Below are positions 1-11,100 of a stretch of DNA of 64,000 nucleotides, one piece after another. Origin of the DNA: Marsupella aquatica (lineage: Eukaryota > Marchantiophyta); NCBI GenBank assembly GCA_973895155.1, contig OZ316894.1:7440001-7504000 (forward strand), in the 5' to 3' direction. The notes below the pieces were generated by a model that did not search any database, was not told where the DNA came from, and saw only the letters and a program-made list of their open reading frames with translations. Each line of letters begins with the position of its first letter. Position 1 is the stretch's first letter. The position numbers and the translations under genes were made by a program.

Positions 1-1260
1 CGTAGCACGATGCTAACGGTCAAATACCTAGTCTAAGTATTCTACAATAGGAGTTCAAGAGGGAGGAGCCGCTTCACTTCAGCTTGATAGAGCCTGGATT
101 TGGCTAGACAGTGCTAATGGGTGTGCATGGAGCGTACTATATATGGGATCCTACGAATTAATTTGAGCTACTCTAAATTTGATGTATTAGTTTTTTTTAT
201 CATAAATGTGCTATGGATGGTAAATCTGTCCAAATTAAATCTTTGAGAAGATTTATTTTTTAGACAAAGGCTTTAGGGCCAAACTCACAGGTCAAGCCCA
301 AGACAAAGGCTGATATGTCTTCCATGTCCTTACAAGACACAAAATGAGTTTCAATGATTGATACACTTCAAGCTTTTTGTACCAAGTGTGGACAGAATTA
401 AAGGTGGATTCACGAGCATTAACCAAGAGCAAGGATGTACCATGGAAGAATAAGCTTTCAGGCAAGCATGTTAGTAGAAGTGCAAGCTTGAGTACATTCT
501 AAACGAGTACAGAGGTAAGAGAACGCCCGACCATGGCGTAAGGGCAGACGGCGTGATTGGCCTCACAACTGTCAACTGCATTACAATTGTTAGCTGCATC
601 TCGGTGCTAACAATCAGTTCCAATCAAAGGATCACATAGTCATTTAAAGAAGTTTTCTCAAGCTCCGATGTCTCCTAAAATCAACCTTGTGAACAACTGC
701 AATTCAGAAAACCCAAGAGGAGATGCGGCCAACGGATCAAAATGTTGCGGAACTGAGAAATGATGCCGCCAAAACTGCGTCCGCTTTTTCATTTTCCATT
801 TTTTGAACAAAGACATAGTGTTGCATGTATTCAACAAAATTTGAATGAAGACATCTCAGGGGATGTCTTCAAGAAGGGTGACAACCAGTGGTGAACTGTT
901 GCAGCGACCACAACCATGGCAATCACAGCCGCAGTGTCTGTCCTGGGTTTACTGTGGGTTAGGCTGTGAACGGATGGGTTTGTGTTGGGTTGGGTTAAGA
1001 GATGGGGGTTCAGCTCCATCAGGGAACTATGGGTTTCTGTCAATTGCCTTTTGAGAACTCTGTTTGAAAGGTTACTGAACAAGAAAGGTATTTTACCAAA
1101 TTTATTTGTTCTATGAGAATAGGAGTGAGTGGGCCCTTGGTGGGTCCTCTCAAGAGTCATTAATGAGTTTTCCAGGAACAGTCGTCCAGAATAATGAGAG
1201 CGGAGTGGGTTTGTCAGAGTTCGACCAGCAGAAAGTCTGTAGTTGACATCAAGGACAAAG
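1..1260. other. Non-coding flank, nothing recognised
   Basis: No open frame here resembles a known protein and no RNA gene is visible. The only local structure is a short perfect hairpin near 846-869, where GAAGACATC is mirrored by GATGTCTTC around a 6-base loop. Confidence 0.5.
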
Positions 1261-1811
1261 AAGCTGTCCCCTAACAGTCCATGCAAATTATGTATCCTGT
1301 TCCCAAACAATTTTATTCACCACTATGTCCCCCCATTTCGTAGCTGGGTTAGTATACAACATTGGCTTACCAGTACCACATGGCAGAATGTGAGTGGGCT
1401 GCATTTCCATGAGTAAATTTTATGGCGGGTCTCACTATTCATGAGGGGGAATTTGGGCCTCAGTACTTGGTGAAGGGGGGGGGGGCTGCTCCTCCCAAAC
1501 CTGAGTACTTGGTGAGGGCAAAGTCGGTAGGCTTTGGCTCGTCTGAGGCCTCGACACTTTGTGGGGGGGGGGGGTGGCCCGGCCATTTTGGGACTTCCCG
1601 GGCCTGCAACAACGGCCCACCATGGGAAAGGAGGGGGACAAGGGGCAAGTCAAGGCAATTTCACCCGCAGCCCACTCACCGCCTTGCCATGTGGCACTGT
1701 TAAGCCAGTGTATGCTCTATACTAACCCAGATACTGACTTGGGGGACATAGTGGTAAATAAAATTGTTTGGGGGACAGGATACTAAATTAGGACAGTTAG
1801 GGGGACAGCTT
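1261..1811. mobile_element. Foldback (MITE-like) element with ~145-bp inverted arms
   Basis: The left arm (about 1261-1402) and the reverse complement of the right arm (about 1667-1811) align over nearly their full length with small gaps. Both contain AAGCTGTCCCC, CAAACAATTTTATT, ACCACTATGTCCCCC, CTGGGTTAGTATA, CCACATGGCA and GAGTGGGCTGC. GGGGGACA recurs about every 30 bp in the right arm. The core (1403-1666) has two long G runs (1477 and 1562) and no convincing coding frame. Exact termini and a target duplication were not established, so the superfamily is open. This is a non-autonomous inverted-repeat transposon by structure only. Confidence 0.6.
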
Positions 1812-1959
1812 AGTAAAAAGTTGTTCCAGATAAAGGTTGATTGGCAAAAAAAGTCTTTTGAGTACTTCTTTTGAGGTTTCCTTTCACATAGCTAAACAGT
1901 ATAAAGTCCTAAGGGTCACCTTTAGCTCTCATTATAAATACATTGCAAAGAATCAGTTA

Positions 1960-2185
1960 TGGTAGAAATGGGCTTGAGCTCCACAGAAGGTGCCGAGTGT
2001 TTCACCAAAAGGTGCAAAGTGCTCCACCTTTCATGGTGAGTAGTGCTAGAAATGGGCTTGAGCTCCACAAAAGGTGCTTTGTGCTGCACCTTATATGGAA
2101 TGGGGTTTTTACAGGGACAGGTGAATGCTCCACCTTTTATGGTGAGTAGTGAGACATGGAATGGGGCTTTATAGGGCAAGTGCGG
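1960..2185 (+). repeat. Degenerate ~84-bp tandem duplication
   Basis: AGAAATGGGCTTGAGCTCCACA occurs at about 1965 and again 84 bp later. Each copy is followed by AAGGTGC and a CACCTTT...ATGGTGAGTAGTG segment; the last segment recurs a third time near 2130. No coding function is visible. It directly abuts the CACTA element on its left side. Confidence 0.6.
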
Positions 2186-2272
2186 TTTAACAGCAAGTCA
2201 ACCAGGCAAATCAAAGAAAGTAACAGGGACATAGAAGGAGCAGGCGCACCTTGGGCTACAATGACAGCCATT

Positions 2273-2303
2273 CACTACAACACTATCGGCCGGTTTTGCG
2301 AAG
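2273..2303 (+). repeat. CACTA left terminal inverted repeat
   Basis: It begins CACTAC and contains a GGCC core followed by TTTTGCGAAG. It pairs with 12132-12161 with one single-base gap and about five mismatches. Confidence 0.9.
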
Positions 2304-2900
2304 ACAATCTCATCGCAACTAACAAGCCCCTGATTTTCATAATTCTGGCTATTGCGAACATACGCGCATCGCACCCCCTTCGCACTTTGTGAACCTAATA
2401 ACTTCGCACGCGGACCATCGCAACGGCATCGCAACATCATGGCAAACTGAGAAGCTGAGAGGTTCGCAATATTCAATACTTCTGCGATCCATTATACGTC
2501 GCATAAGGTTCGCAAACATACACGCACACGTCCCGCGCGGGCGTCAATATTTGAGACGGATTTACCATCGCATCATATTTGCGATTGATACTGGTTCAAT
2601 TGTTTTGATGGGGATTGTATGACAAAGAGCGATACCGGTGATTTCAGAAGTTTGTGAACGGTTGCGATTAGGAAAGTGTGATCCTAGAAGTATCACAAAA
2701 ACCTGACATATTTGGATCTGAAGTTCTGAAGTTAATTGACTCAAAAAGTGCGACGCCTTGGGGTTAATATTGTGCGATGGGAATGAGTTCTTAAAGGGTT
2801 CGCAAAATTATGATCACACAGGATTCAATACATTATTTGCGAGGGGTTTTCCTTGGAACCCAATGTGGAAGGCAAAATTGTTGTTTTATAAAATGGAAAA
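2290..2900. repeat. CACTA left subterminal repeats (TTCGCAA type)
   Basis: Many copies of the heptamer TTCGCAA or its complement TTGCGAA, and near variants such as TTCGCAC and TTGCGAT, occur in both orientations. In characterised CACTA elements such subterminal repeats are bound by TnpA-type proteins. That role here is inference. Confidence 0.75.
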
Positions 2901-3057
2901 GCATGAACAAAATGATAGGGCTTCAAAGAACCCTATACATGGACAAGAGGGGGGAAATATCTGATGCTAGGTCCGCCCTTCTAAACCTATGCTGCCTCTT
3001 CCTACCCTAAGCTCCGGCATGACAAGTCACTCTCATGCATGTATCTCTACAAAATAA

Positions 3058-5105
3058 CTAGAATGGGCTCTTGCGGCTCCTCTTGGTTGGCTTCTTGGCT
3101 GGCTTCTTGCCCTTATCCTTCCGGGGATCCTGTTGGTGACGGGTGCGTGATGGCCGTCGGCGCTCCTGCTCCTGCTCCTGCTGCTCCTCTGGCTCCTCCT
3201 GCCCCTCCTGCTCCTCCTCCTCATCCTCAGGGTCCTCCTCCTCCCCCTGGTCATCAACGTGTGCTGATGACACACGACTACCACCACTACCACGATGGGA
3301 AGAACCTACCTCACGACTACTCCCCCCCCCGAGCACCACTAGTACCAGGAGTAGCCCCCTCATCGTCATCACTACTGGTCACATCAGCACCCGACCCCTC
3401 AGGCTCATCCGAATCCTGCATCCATTACATATCATTAGTTTCCGCAAGACATAAAGGGTCACTCACAATGTTCGCATGCTAATCATATGGTTCACACTTA
3501 GACACTTACAGTAGCCAACTCGGCATCTACCATCGCAAAGAGGTACTTTTGTCCATGCTCTATCGCCACCTCAATATGCTTTTTTGATATCTTCCTTTTG
3601 TACCTCCGATACTGCCATGCATAAAACCAATTAAAATTGGTTAAATTTGCCCTTAAGCATACCCTATAGCCACAAGTGACGCCTAAATCCTCAACTACTA
3701 AACATGACCCAAAAAAAATTTAAAATTCAAATTTGTGAACCTATAAGCATAGCAACTTGCGAACCACCTTTTTTTGCGAAGGCGTTGCGATGGAGTTTGC
3801 GATGCGCATTTGTTCGCAAAGGCATCAGAAAATTGAAATGGAAAAAGTCTATGATAGACTTTGCGAGGGGTTTGCGAACAAATACGCATCGCAACACCTT
3901 CGCAAACTGTGTTCCCGAGAGTTTTTAAAAATTTGCCAGAAATTCTAAGTGTCAGAGTTGCCCTAAACTAGTAACCAAGCAAGCATGCACAACAGCAAGA
4001 ACCTTCGGGGATGTCATTCACTTGCATTGCACAACTCTGAAAGGAATAGAGAGGTTAGGGAGGAGCAAGAGGCACTCACAAAGTGTGACTTGAGGCCGGG
4101 GAGCCCGCCTTGACCCAACTTGTGGACTGGATTGGGGGTGGATTTCACTCGTTTGGCTGCATCTGTGAAACGCTTGGGTGGCTTTCCCTCCTGGTCGGCC
4201 ACCTTCTGCATCTCAGCTACCTTCTGCTCAAGTGGCTTCAGGTCGTGGTCAGGGGGGAGCTTCCCGGCCTCCTTTGCTTTCAAGGCTCGATCTAGATTGC
4301 CCTTCCACTCTTCCAACTCGTGAGCTGCCTTAATTTGCACCTCAATCTTGTAAAACGAATTCCAGATGTCCTCGGTGAAGTGGAGGGGTCTGTGCAAGTT
4401 CCTGTATGATCTCAAGTCTTTCAGGTGGGCTCTAATCTTCATCCTGTCATGGTATCACATTTGAGACATAGAATTTGAAATCTTATCTGCCAACCATTGC
4501 TCATCTATGTCAGGCCCATTGCGAAATGCATCCTTGATTTGGTTGATGACCCTCTTTCGCTCTGCCTTCTCAATCTTCCCCCACTGCATGCCTCGTGAGA
4601 AATTGCTTGTGATAATCTGCTTGATTGTGCTCTTAGCCCCTGCATATGCTAGCTCAGTTGGAGTCCCACTCGTCTCCAAGGCAATGAATGGAAGTTTTTT
4701 TCTTGCTTCCTCTTTCTGACGTTGCTCCTCCCTCTGTTTTCGAATTGAATCTCTCTCCTCTCTTCTCTTCTGCTTCTCTAGGGCTTGAGGAGAGGCAACT
4801 CCCGACTTAGTTCTTTCCTCTCTCTTCCTTTTTTTCTCTCTAGCCTTCTCTTCAGCTGCGGCCCTCTCCTCCCCCTCTCTAGTAGCTTGTCCTGCTACAA
4901 TCCCAATTTTCAAAACCTGTCCAAGAATGGCACTCAAAGAGGCAAACCCTGCTGGAGAATTGAGATTCACTTCTCCCAATTGTGCAGCACTGAGATGTTG
5001 GGCCACTAAGTCTGCCCAGGCATTCTTCTCTTTCTCTGGATTTCCCCCATTGCCACTACCACTACCACTACCACCTTGCCCTCCACTCCCCTCACCGGTA
5101 GCCAT
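3058..5105 (-). pseudogene. TnpA-like CACTA accessory protein, three exons, broken
   Basis: Exon A is 5105-4080, exon B 3611-3510 and exon C 3415-3058. All junctions are phase 0 with good GTGAGT/GTAAGT donors and CAG acceptors. Exon A encodes a Gly/Ser-rich start, a long charged Arg/Glu coiled-coil-like stretch (about residues 75-140) and a basic helical C-terminal part. Exon B is a basic 34-residue block. Exon C is an acidic run followed by a Lys/Arg-rich tail, plausibly nuclear or DNA-binding. This matches the position and style of TnpA-like (Transposase_24-type) CACTA proteins, not a clear domain hit. Two lesions are visible. A TGA at 4455-4457 sits in frame between halves that otherwise continue, and a run of nine C (3322-3330) shifts exon C by one base. 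TTCGCAA sites lie in its first intron and upstream of its start. Confidence 0.6.
3720..3920. repeat. Internal TTGCGAA repeat cluster in the TnpA-like intron
   Basis: At least eight GCGAA/TTCGC-containing motifs occur within about 200 bp, of the same kind as at the element ends. The cluster lies wholly within the intron between exons A and B of the minus-strand TnpA-like gene. Confidence 0.65.
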
Positions 5106-5204
5106 AGCTCCCCTCTCTCACAGTCTCCCTCGTACTGTTGCGTGCGCCCCGGCCCTTCTCGTCTCGCTCAAAAACTGAAATGAGCCCGAATGCGAGCTCC
5201 CGCC

Positions 5205-5445
5205 GATGTTTACGCCGTTCAAAAACGGGTTTGCGATGACATACGCATGGGAAACTGCGAAGCCCGCGCCCTCGCAAATAGTCTCGCAACTTGCGAGGCA
5301 CTTCCGAATCTATTCCCTTCGCAAAGCCATCGCAACCCGCAGAAGACCCAAAAAATTGTTCTCGGCCTCTATTTTTGCGAAGCAAGTGCGAAGGTCGTAG
5401 GTTCGCAAAAATATTCTCTAACTTGTGAAATAATTTGCGAGGCAG
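5205..5445. repeat. Internal TTGCGAA repeat cluster upstream of the TnpA-like gene
   Basis: A dense group of GCGAA/TTCGC motifs lies just 5' of the ATG at 5105 (minus strand), in the probable promoter or leader of the TnpA-like gene. A regulatory (self-repression) role is inference from binding-site position. Confidence 0.6.
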
Positions 5446-5459
5446 GTCTTATCGGTTTA

Positions 5460-6395
5460 GGGTTGGAAAACACTTTGGGGTGTCAAATGGCTATTAAGGT
5501 TTGTCAAACGACATTTAAGGTATGTTAAGTGCCCATAAGTTAACATGGAAGGGGTGTCAATGGATGTTTGGGTTGTAAGGATAACTAGAATATAAGTTAA
5601 CAAAGGTTTGGGTTTAATTAAAGGTTAGGTTTATATTTGGTTTTAATCTAGGAGTATTTGGTTTAATTAAGGGGGTTAAAACTTGGGTTAGGTTGGAATA
5701 AAAGGGTTGGGTTTAAATTAATGGGTTTGGCTTAGGGTTCAAGGTAGAGGTTTGCATTAGGTTGTGAGTAATTACAGGGGTTGGGTTTGGTTTTAGTTGA
5801 GGGGTTGAATTGTGGTTGTTTTTTAAAGGGATTGGGTTTGGTTTTTAGTTGGGGGGTTTAATTGTGGTTTTTTTAAAGGGGTTGGGTTTCTAATGTAAGT
5901 GTTTGGGTTGGGGTGTAACATGATATAGGGTTGGATTTGGTTCTAATTGAGGGGGTACAATTTTTGCTTAAGTTTTAAAAAAGGGCCTCAATTTAGGGGT
6001 TAGGGTGAAGTTTAGAATAACTATAGGGGTGGGGGTTGGCCTATATAGGTAAAGTAAGGTGTAGATAGGGTAAGAGTTTTATATGTAATTGGGGGATTTG
6101 GGTTGGGTTTAGGGTAAAGGTTTGAAATTTTAATGAGGGATTTGGGTATTGGTTAGGATAAGGGTAAGGGTTTAGGGTGCTTGAGGGATTTGGGTTAGGT
6201 TTTAATGAAGGGTTTCATTTCATGGTTTGGGTTTAGGGTAGGGGTTTGGGTTTAGGGTAAAGGTTTGAATTTTTAATGAGGGATTTGGGTATTGGTTAGG
6301 ATAAGGGTAAGGGTTTAGGGTGATTGAGGGATTTGGGTTAGGTTTTAATGAAGGGTTTCATTTCATGGTTTGGGTTTAGGGTAGGGTTTGGGTTA
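5460..6395 (+). repeat. G-rich degenerate telomere-like (TTTAGGG) tract with 143-bp duplication
   Basis: The plus strand is filled with variants of GGGTTTAGGG, GGGTTTGGG and GGGTTAGG and is almost free of C. From about 6108 a unit is repeated once with an exact period of 143 bp: TTTAGGGTAAAGGTTTGAA is at 6108 and 6251, and TTTCATTTCATGG at 6213 and 6356. It resembles degenerate plant telomere repeat and could form G-quadruplexes. It lies within the CACTA element, between the divergent TnpA-like and SET/Tnp2 units, so it may act as their shared control region. That role is inference. Confidence 0.7.
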
Positions 6396-6826
6396 CTTAT
6401 ATTTCTTTGTCTATCTCATTAACATGGAGAGGAAAACTCTTTGGCGTTGTAGGGCACTTCCCCATGTTTTTTAAAGTTTTGGCTAATGCATGATAATGCC
6501 TTGCGAGAGCCCGGACATCTGAAAGGTATAACATTTTCTCATGCATTTCTAGTCATTGCTGTAAATATGGAGGGTTACAATCTATCATCCTTTTTTTCTG
6601 GTTCACCATAAGGCATGGCTTAATTCATTGTATATTGGCAGATTTTCCCCTCCTTCCAGATTTGGTTCATGAAATTTGAGCCACAAGATCCGTCAAGGCA
6701 TTGCTAAGCCCGGGTCTCATAAAGGTATTTTTCTGTCAATTCTTTTTAATATGTTTAGGTAGGGATTATCAATGATGGTTTTGGTGAAGTTTTTACTAAT
6801 CGCCTTCCAATTGCTATACTTGTCAG

Positions 6827-7987
6827 ATGTCTTCATCCTCTACAACTTCCACCACATCAGATTCCTCTTCCGATGAAGAAAGTCATCCTCCTCCTCAACC
6901 TGAACCAACCGTACGTCGACCTAGTGGTCCACCACGCCAACTTTGTGGTTGTAAAAAATGTGTGGGGATGGTTGTCCAAAAGTCATATGTATGTGCGGAG
7001 CACATTGCTCGATATGGCCAACATCGAGGTCTTACACCGGGAACTTCTTCATCCCGTATGGTGAGTTGTAAACTTACTGTGATTTCCATTTTATTTTATA
7101 AATCTTGCTAGGTAGCATAAAATAAAATTTGGGAGGTTCATCACACTCACTTGGTTCCATTTCTTCCTATAGGTATCCAGTAGGCCTACACCCACTACAC
7201 CAACACCCTATGTTCCCTCACAAGGAGTTCTAGATGCTATAGGCTCGGCACTTTCACAAGCTTTTCGTTTAGTGGCAGCAGGGCAAGGTAGTGTTGGGAC
7301 AATTAAGGGTGACGGTATTGTTACAAGAGGGAAAAAAAAGTCAAAAAGACAGCCTAGAGGGGAAGTGGATCAGTACACTTGTAGGGTTGATGGTAGATGG
7401 GGCCCTTGTACCTTCACAGGAAGTGTGTTCCTATCATAAAGGATTGGAATCCGGAGTGCCTTGGTTTGCCATGTGATATAACCTATGGTGAGGAGATAGA
7501 AGTTTGGGGAAGACGTTGGGCTGTCAAGAGTTTGACCCTAGGGGAGAGGCATGGGTATGGGATTTTCTCTTGTCAGGACATTATTGTGGATGATATGGGT
7601 GAAAAAGGGCGCTCTTCAGATGGACCAACGTTGTTCCCGTATGGTGGACCCATTTACAAGAGGAGACATTGGAACATGATCCTTGTTCAACACCCTGAGT
7701 GGAAGACTTATGCATTGGACATGGATACTTTTGATGGTTGCACCAGAAAGTATTGTGACCAGCGTATAATTGATGGTGATCCCATCCGTAGTGGGAATAT
7801 TGCCGGTTTCATCAACAGTACTGTGGGGACCCGGCCTAAGCGTAGGAAAAACTGTGAATGGGTTTTTGTTGATGGTCCCCCTCCAGCCCCTTATGGGCAG
7901 AGATATCATCATGACCATTGTCTAGTTGTAGCTAATAGGACCATTCTGGTTGGAGAGGAGTTGTTTACACATTATGAATGGGATTAG
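6827..7987 (+). CDS. SET-domain protein carried by the CACTA element
   Basis: SET domains are usually lysine methyltransferases that use S-adenosylmethionine. Exon 1 (6827-7060) encodes a Ser-rich start and a CGCKKC...CAEH Cys/His motif like the N-terminal domain of CACTA transposases. Exon 2 starts at 7173 after CTATAG, in phase 0, with a Pro/Thr-rich and then basic linker. The SET part (7420-7985) shows GYGIF, a GFINST stretch where NHSC is expected, and a C-terminal GEELFTHY matching the GEEL-x-x-Y motif. The exon 2 frame must shift to reach it. Either a 47-nt intron (7373-7419, phase-compatible, 333 aa total) or a one-base deletion near 7420 would do this. The canonical NHSC residues are altered, so catalysis is uncertain. 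It lies in what would be an intron of the Tnp2 transcript. Confidence 0.72.
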
Positions 7988-8137
7988 GATTACTTTAGGG
8001 ACATGTATTATACGTTCATCGTATGTGAACGTATGTTTTGTAATGACATGTTCTTTTTATATTGTTAATAATATGTTTCGAGCACTACTATATTTGGCGT
8101 TAATTTCATTGTGAATACTTTATTGTATTTTCTATAG

Positions 8138-11100
8138 AATGTGCGGCCTAGTCAAGATATGTTGCCAAGGAGGTTGAGAGCTACATATCAAGAAATGGGC
8201 TTGCCACAAGACGGGGAAACATCATCAGCAGATTCCTCATCAAGTGACAATGATAATGACAGTCCAGATGAAGGGGCACCTCGGACAGATTATGAGGTCA
8301 TGCAAGACCAAGAGTCAGCCATGGATGACTTCATGACAGATTGGTTTGGTGTAGACATTGGTGGTGAAGGAGGTGTCCCACCCAATGAAGGAGACCCTCC
8401 ACCAAATGTTGCACATGATCCAAGGCCTCAACGTACACCTGAAGGACAAAAACAATGGGAAGAAGCTGAGGCACATGCTAGAACACCTATTTATGGGGGT
8501 GCTCGTTTGAATAGACTATCTGCCATCTTGGCATTGATGAATCTTCAGGCAAAACACAAGGCAAGCAATGCGCTACTATCGGATTTGTTTGCAATTTGCC
8601 ATGATCTCTTGTTACCTAGTGAAAATGTGTTGCCAGGAACTTGGAAGGAGGCAAAGAGGGTTCTATCATCCATTGGCATGGAATACCATATCATTCATGC
8701 TTGTGTGAATGACTGCATTCTCTATCATGAGACCAATGCCAGCGCAACTGAGTGTCCAATTTGTCAAGAGCCTCGATATGAAACCAACATGTTGACCTCA
8801 AAGGTGCCTAGAAAAGCTGTTCGTTGGTTTCCTATTATTCCTCGATTGTTGCACATGTACCGATGTTCTGACTTGGCAGAATTGATGGTATGGCATAAGA
8901 CACATCGATCAGAGGCCGGTGTCATGCGGTTGCCAGTTGATTCCCCTGCTCACAAGCATGTGGAGTCACAATGGCCAGAATTTGCACGTGACCCTCGTCA
9001 TGTGAGGTTGGGGTTGGCATCAGATGGGGTAAGCCCACACTCCCTTGGAGGGAAAGGGCACCCTCCTTCGGTTTGGCCGGTGGTTGTTATGAATTACAAC
9101 CTTCCCCCATGGTTGTCCATGAAAAAGGGATTCTTATTGCTATCATTGATTATCCCAGGTCCATCTAAGGTAAAAAACATGGACACCTACTTGGCGCTCT
9201 TGGTTGGGGAACTCCATAAATTATGGGGGGGTGTATGGGCATATGATGGTCGGACAACTACAGGAGGGTTACCACGTGTCTTCCAATTGAAGGGAATCAT
9301 TATGTGGACCATGCATGACTATCCAGGTGAGTGGTATGGATTTGTATTTTTTTCATGTATTGGAGATCAAGTTTGTTTGGAAGGAAGTCCCTCTTTAATT
9401 CTATGTACATGAACTTTTCAATTCCTTTGACTCTAATTGAGAATGTTATTTTGTGAGCAGGGTTTGGGTTTGTTTCTGGGTTCCAAACTCAAGGGTACAA
9501 GGCATGCTCCACTTGTGGTCCAAGCCTTCACGATATGGCCAAGTACTCAAAATGGCTACACAAGATAATCTACCTTGGTCATACCAAGTTTCTTCCACTT
9601 GGGCATCACATGAGGTCTGACCCCCTTTTGTTTTCAGACTTTGACATGATCAATGGTGATGAGCGTGAGATACCTGACCGCACAACATTTTCGTATTGGA
9701 AGTCCATAGCTGATAGGGTGGCAGACCCTGAAGATGCCATGGGATTTGATGGTAGTGGATTGACAAGGTGGGGTATACTGGCCACTTTGCCCTATTGGCC
9801 TGAGTTGAAGATTCATCACTTGTTAGACCCCATGCATATAGAGGGAAATGTTGGGAAGGCTTTGATCAAGCACTTTTATGGGGAAAAGAACATTAATTTT
9901 AGGGAGGCATGCCAGGATCTAGAACGACATCCAGATGTATGGATAACAGTTGATGAATCCATAGGGATGGAACATCGTCCTTCAGCTCCATGGGTTTTGA
10001 GTGTTGGTGAAAGAAGAGAGTTTCGACAACGCATAGGGCAGATGCGGTTTCCTACAGGCTATGGTGCCAATCTACGTAAGGCTTTTGGGATGGAGGACAG
10101 TCATAAATGGCCAATGTATCTCAAGACACATGACTATCATCATTTACTACAACATATACTTCCTGTGGCAATCATAGGTTTGGGGAGTGAAGAAGTGCAA
10201 GACGCCCTTTGGTCACTGGGCACTTTGTTGAGATGGATATGCTCAAAGGAAATATATGAAGAAGAGATACCACGGATGGAGGTATTGGCAGCAGAGGTGG
10301 TATGCAAGTTGGAGAAGGCCCTCCCTCCTTCCTTCTTTGATTGTCAGGTGCATCTTCTCGTTCATCTTGTGAGGGAGGTTGCCATTGCCGGTCCGGTGTA
10401 TTGTAGGTGGATGTATTGGCTGGAAAGGTATATGGCCGTGTTAAAGGCTTATGTACGGAACCGTGCACGAGTGGAGGGGAGCATGGCAACTGGATACTTG
10501 GCAGCTGAGAGTATGTTTTATTGTAGTAACATCTTAGCTACCATTGATCCTAGTTTTCCACGCACTTGGATGGAAGAGAGGGAAGTGGAGGAGGACCGTT
10601 TAACAGGTGCAAAAAAAACACGCTTACTAACCGCAGTGGAGTTGACACAGGTTAGTACTTTCATGTTGAGTAACAGCAATGTGATGGAAGATTGGAGAGA
10701 GTTTTATGAGGATGCAAAGAGGGAGAGTCGTCGCCCAAGGATCTTTCCAAAGTTCCTTGAGTATATGAAGGAGAAAGTACTTCAGTTGGATGCTATGGTG
10801 GCCCAAGGTGAGAATGTATCACATTTTCCAGATATGACTCCTGAGGTTCGAACAATTGTTCATGGTCCTTTAAGACTTGTTCAAACCAGAACAGCAATGT
10901 GGACACAAGGGAGGCATTTCAGGATTTCTGACCTTGATGAGAAGAGGGGAAGAACTTTTGATTGTGGAGTTCAAGGGCAGTTCATGCAAGATTCACAAAG
11001 TAGCCGTCATGACACTAATGTGATCAGAGATGTGGTGCCTCACTATGGGAAAATTGAGGAGATCTTGATCATATCCTATGATGCCGATTCCAAATTTGAA

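Noticed and set aside
831-1310. 159-aa minus-strand protein at the left edge
   Set aside because: Its composition and overlap with the arm of the foldback element indicate a chance frame.
3058-3372. Independent acidic/basic nuclear protein gene
   Set aside because: The acceptor at 3415 and the phase place it as the last exon of the TnpA-like gene, after a one-base slip.
5460-6395. A true chromosome end or interstitial telomere scar
   Set aside because: The repeats are too degenerate and mixed, and they lie well inside a transposon with intact ends on both sides.
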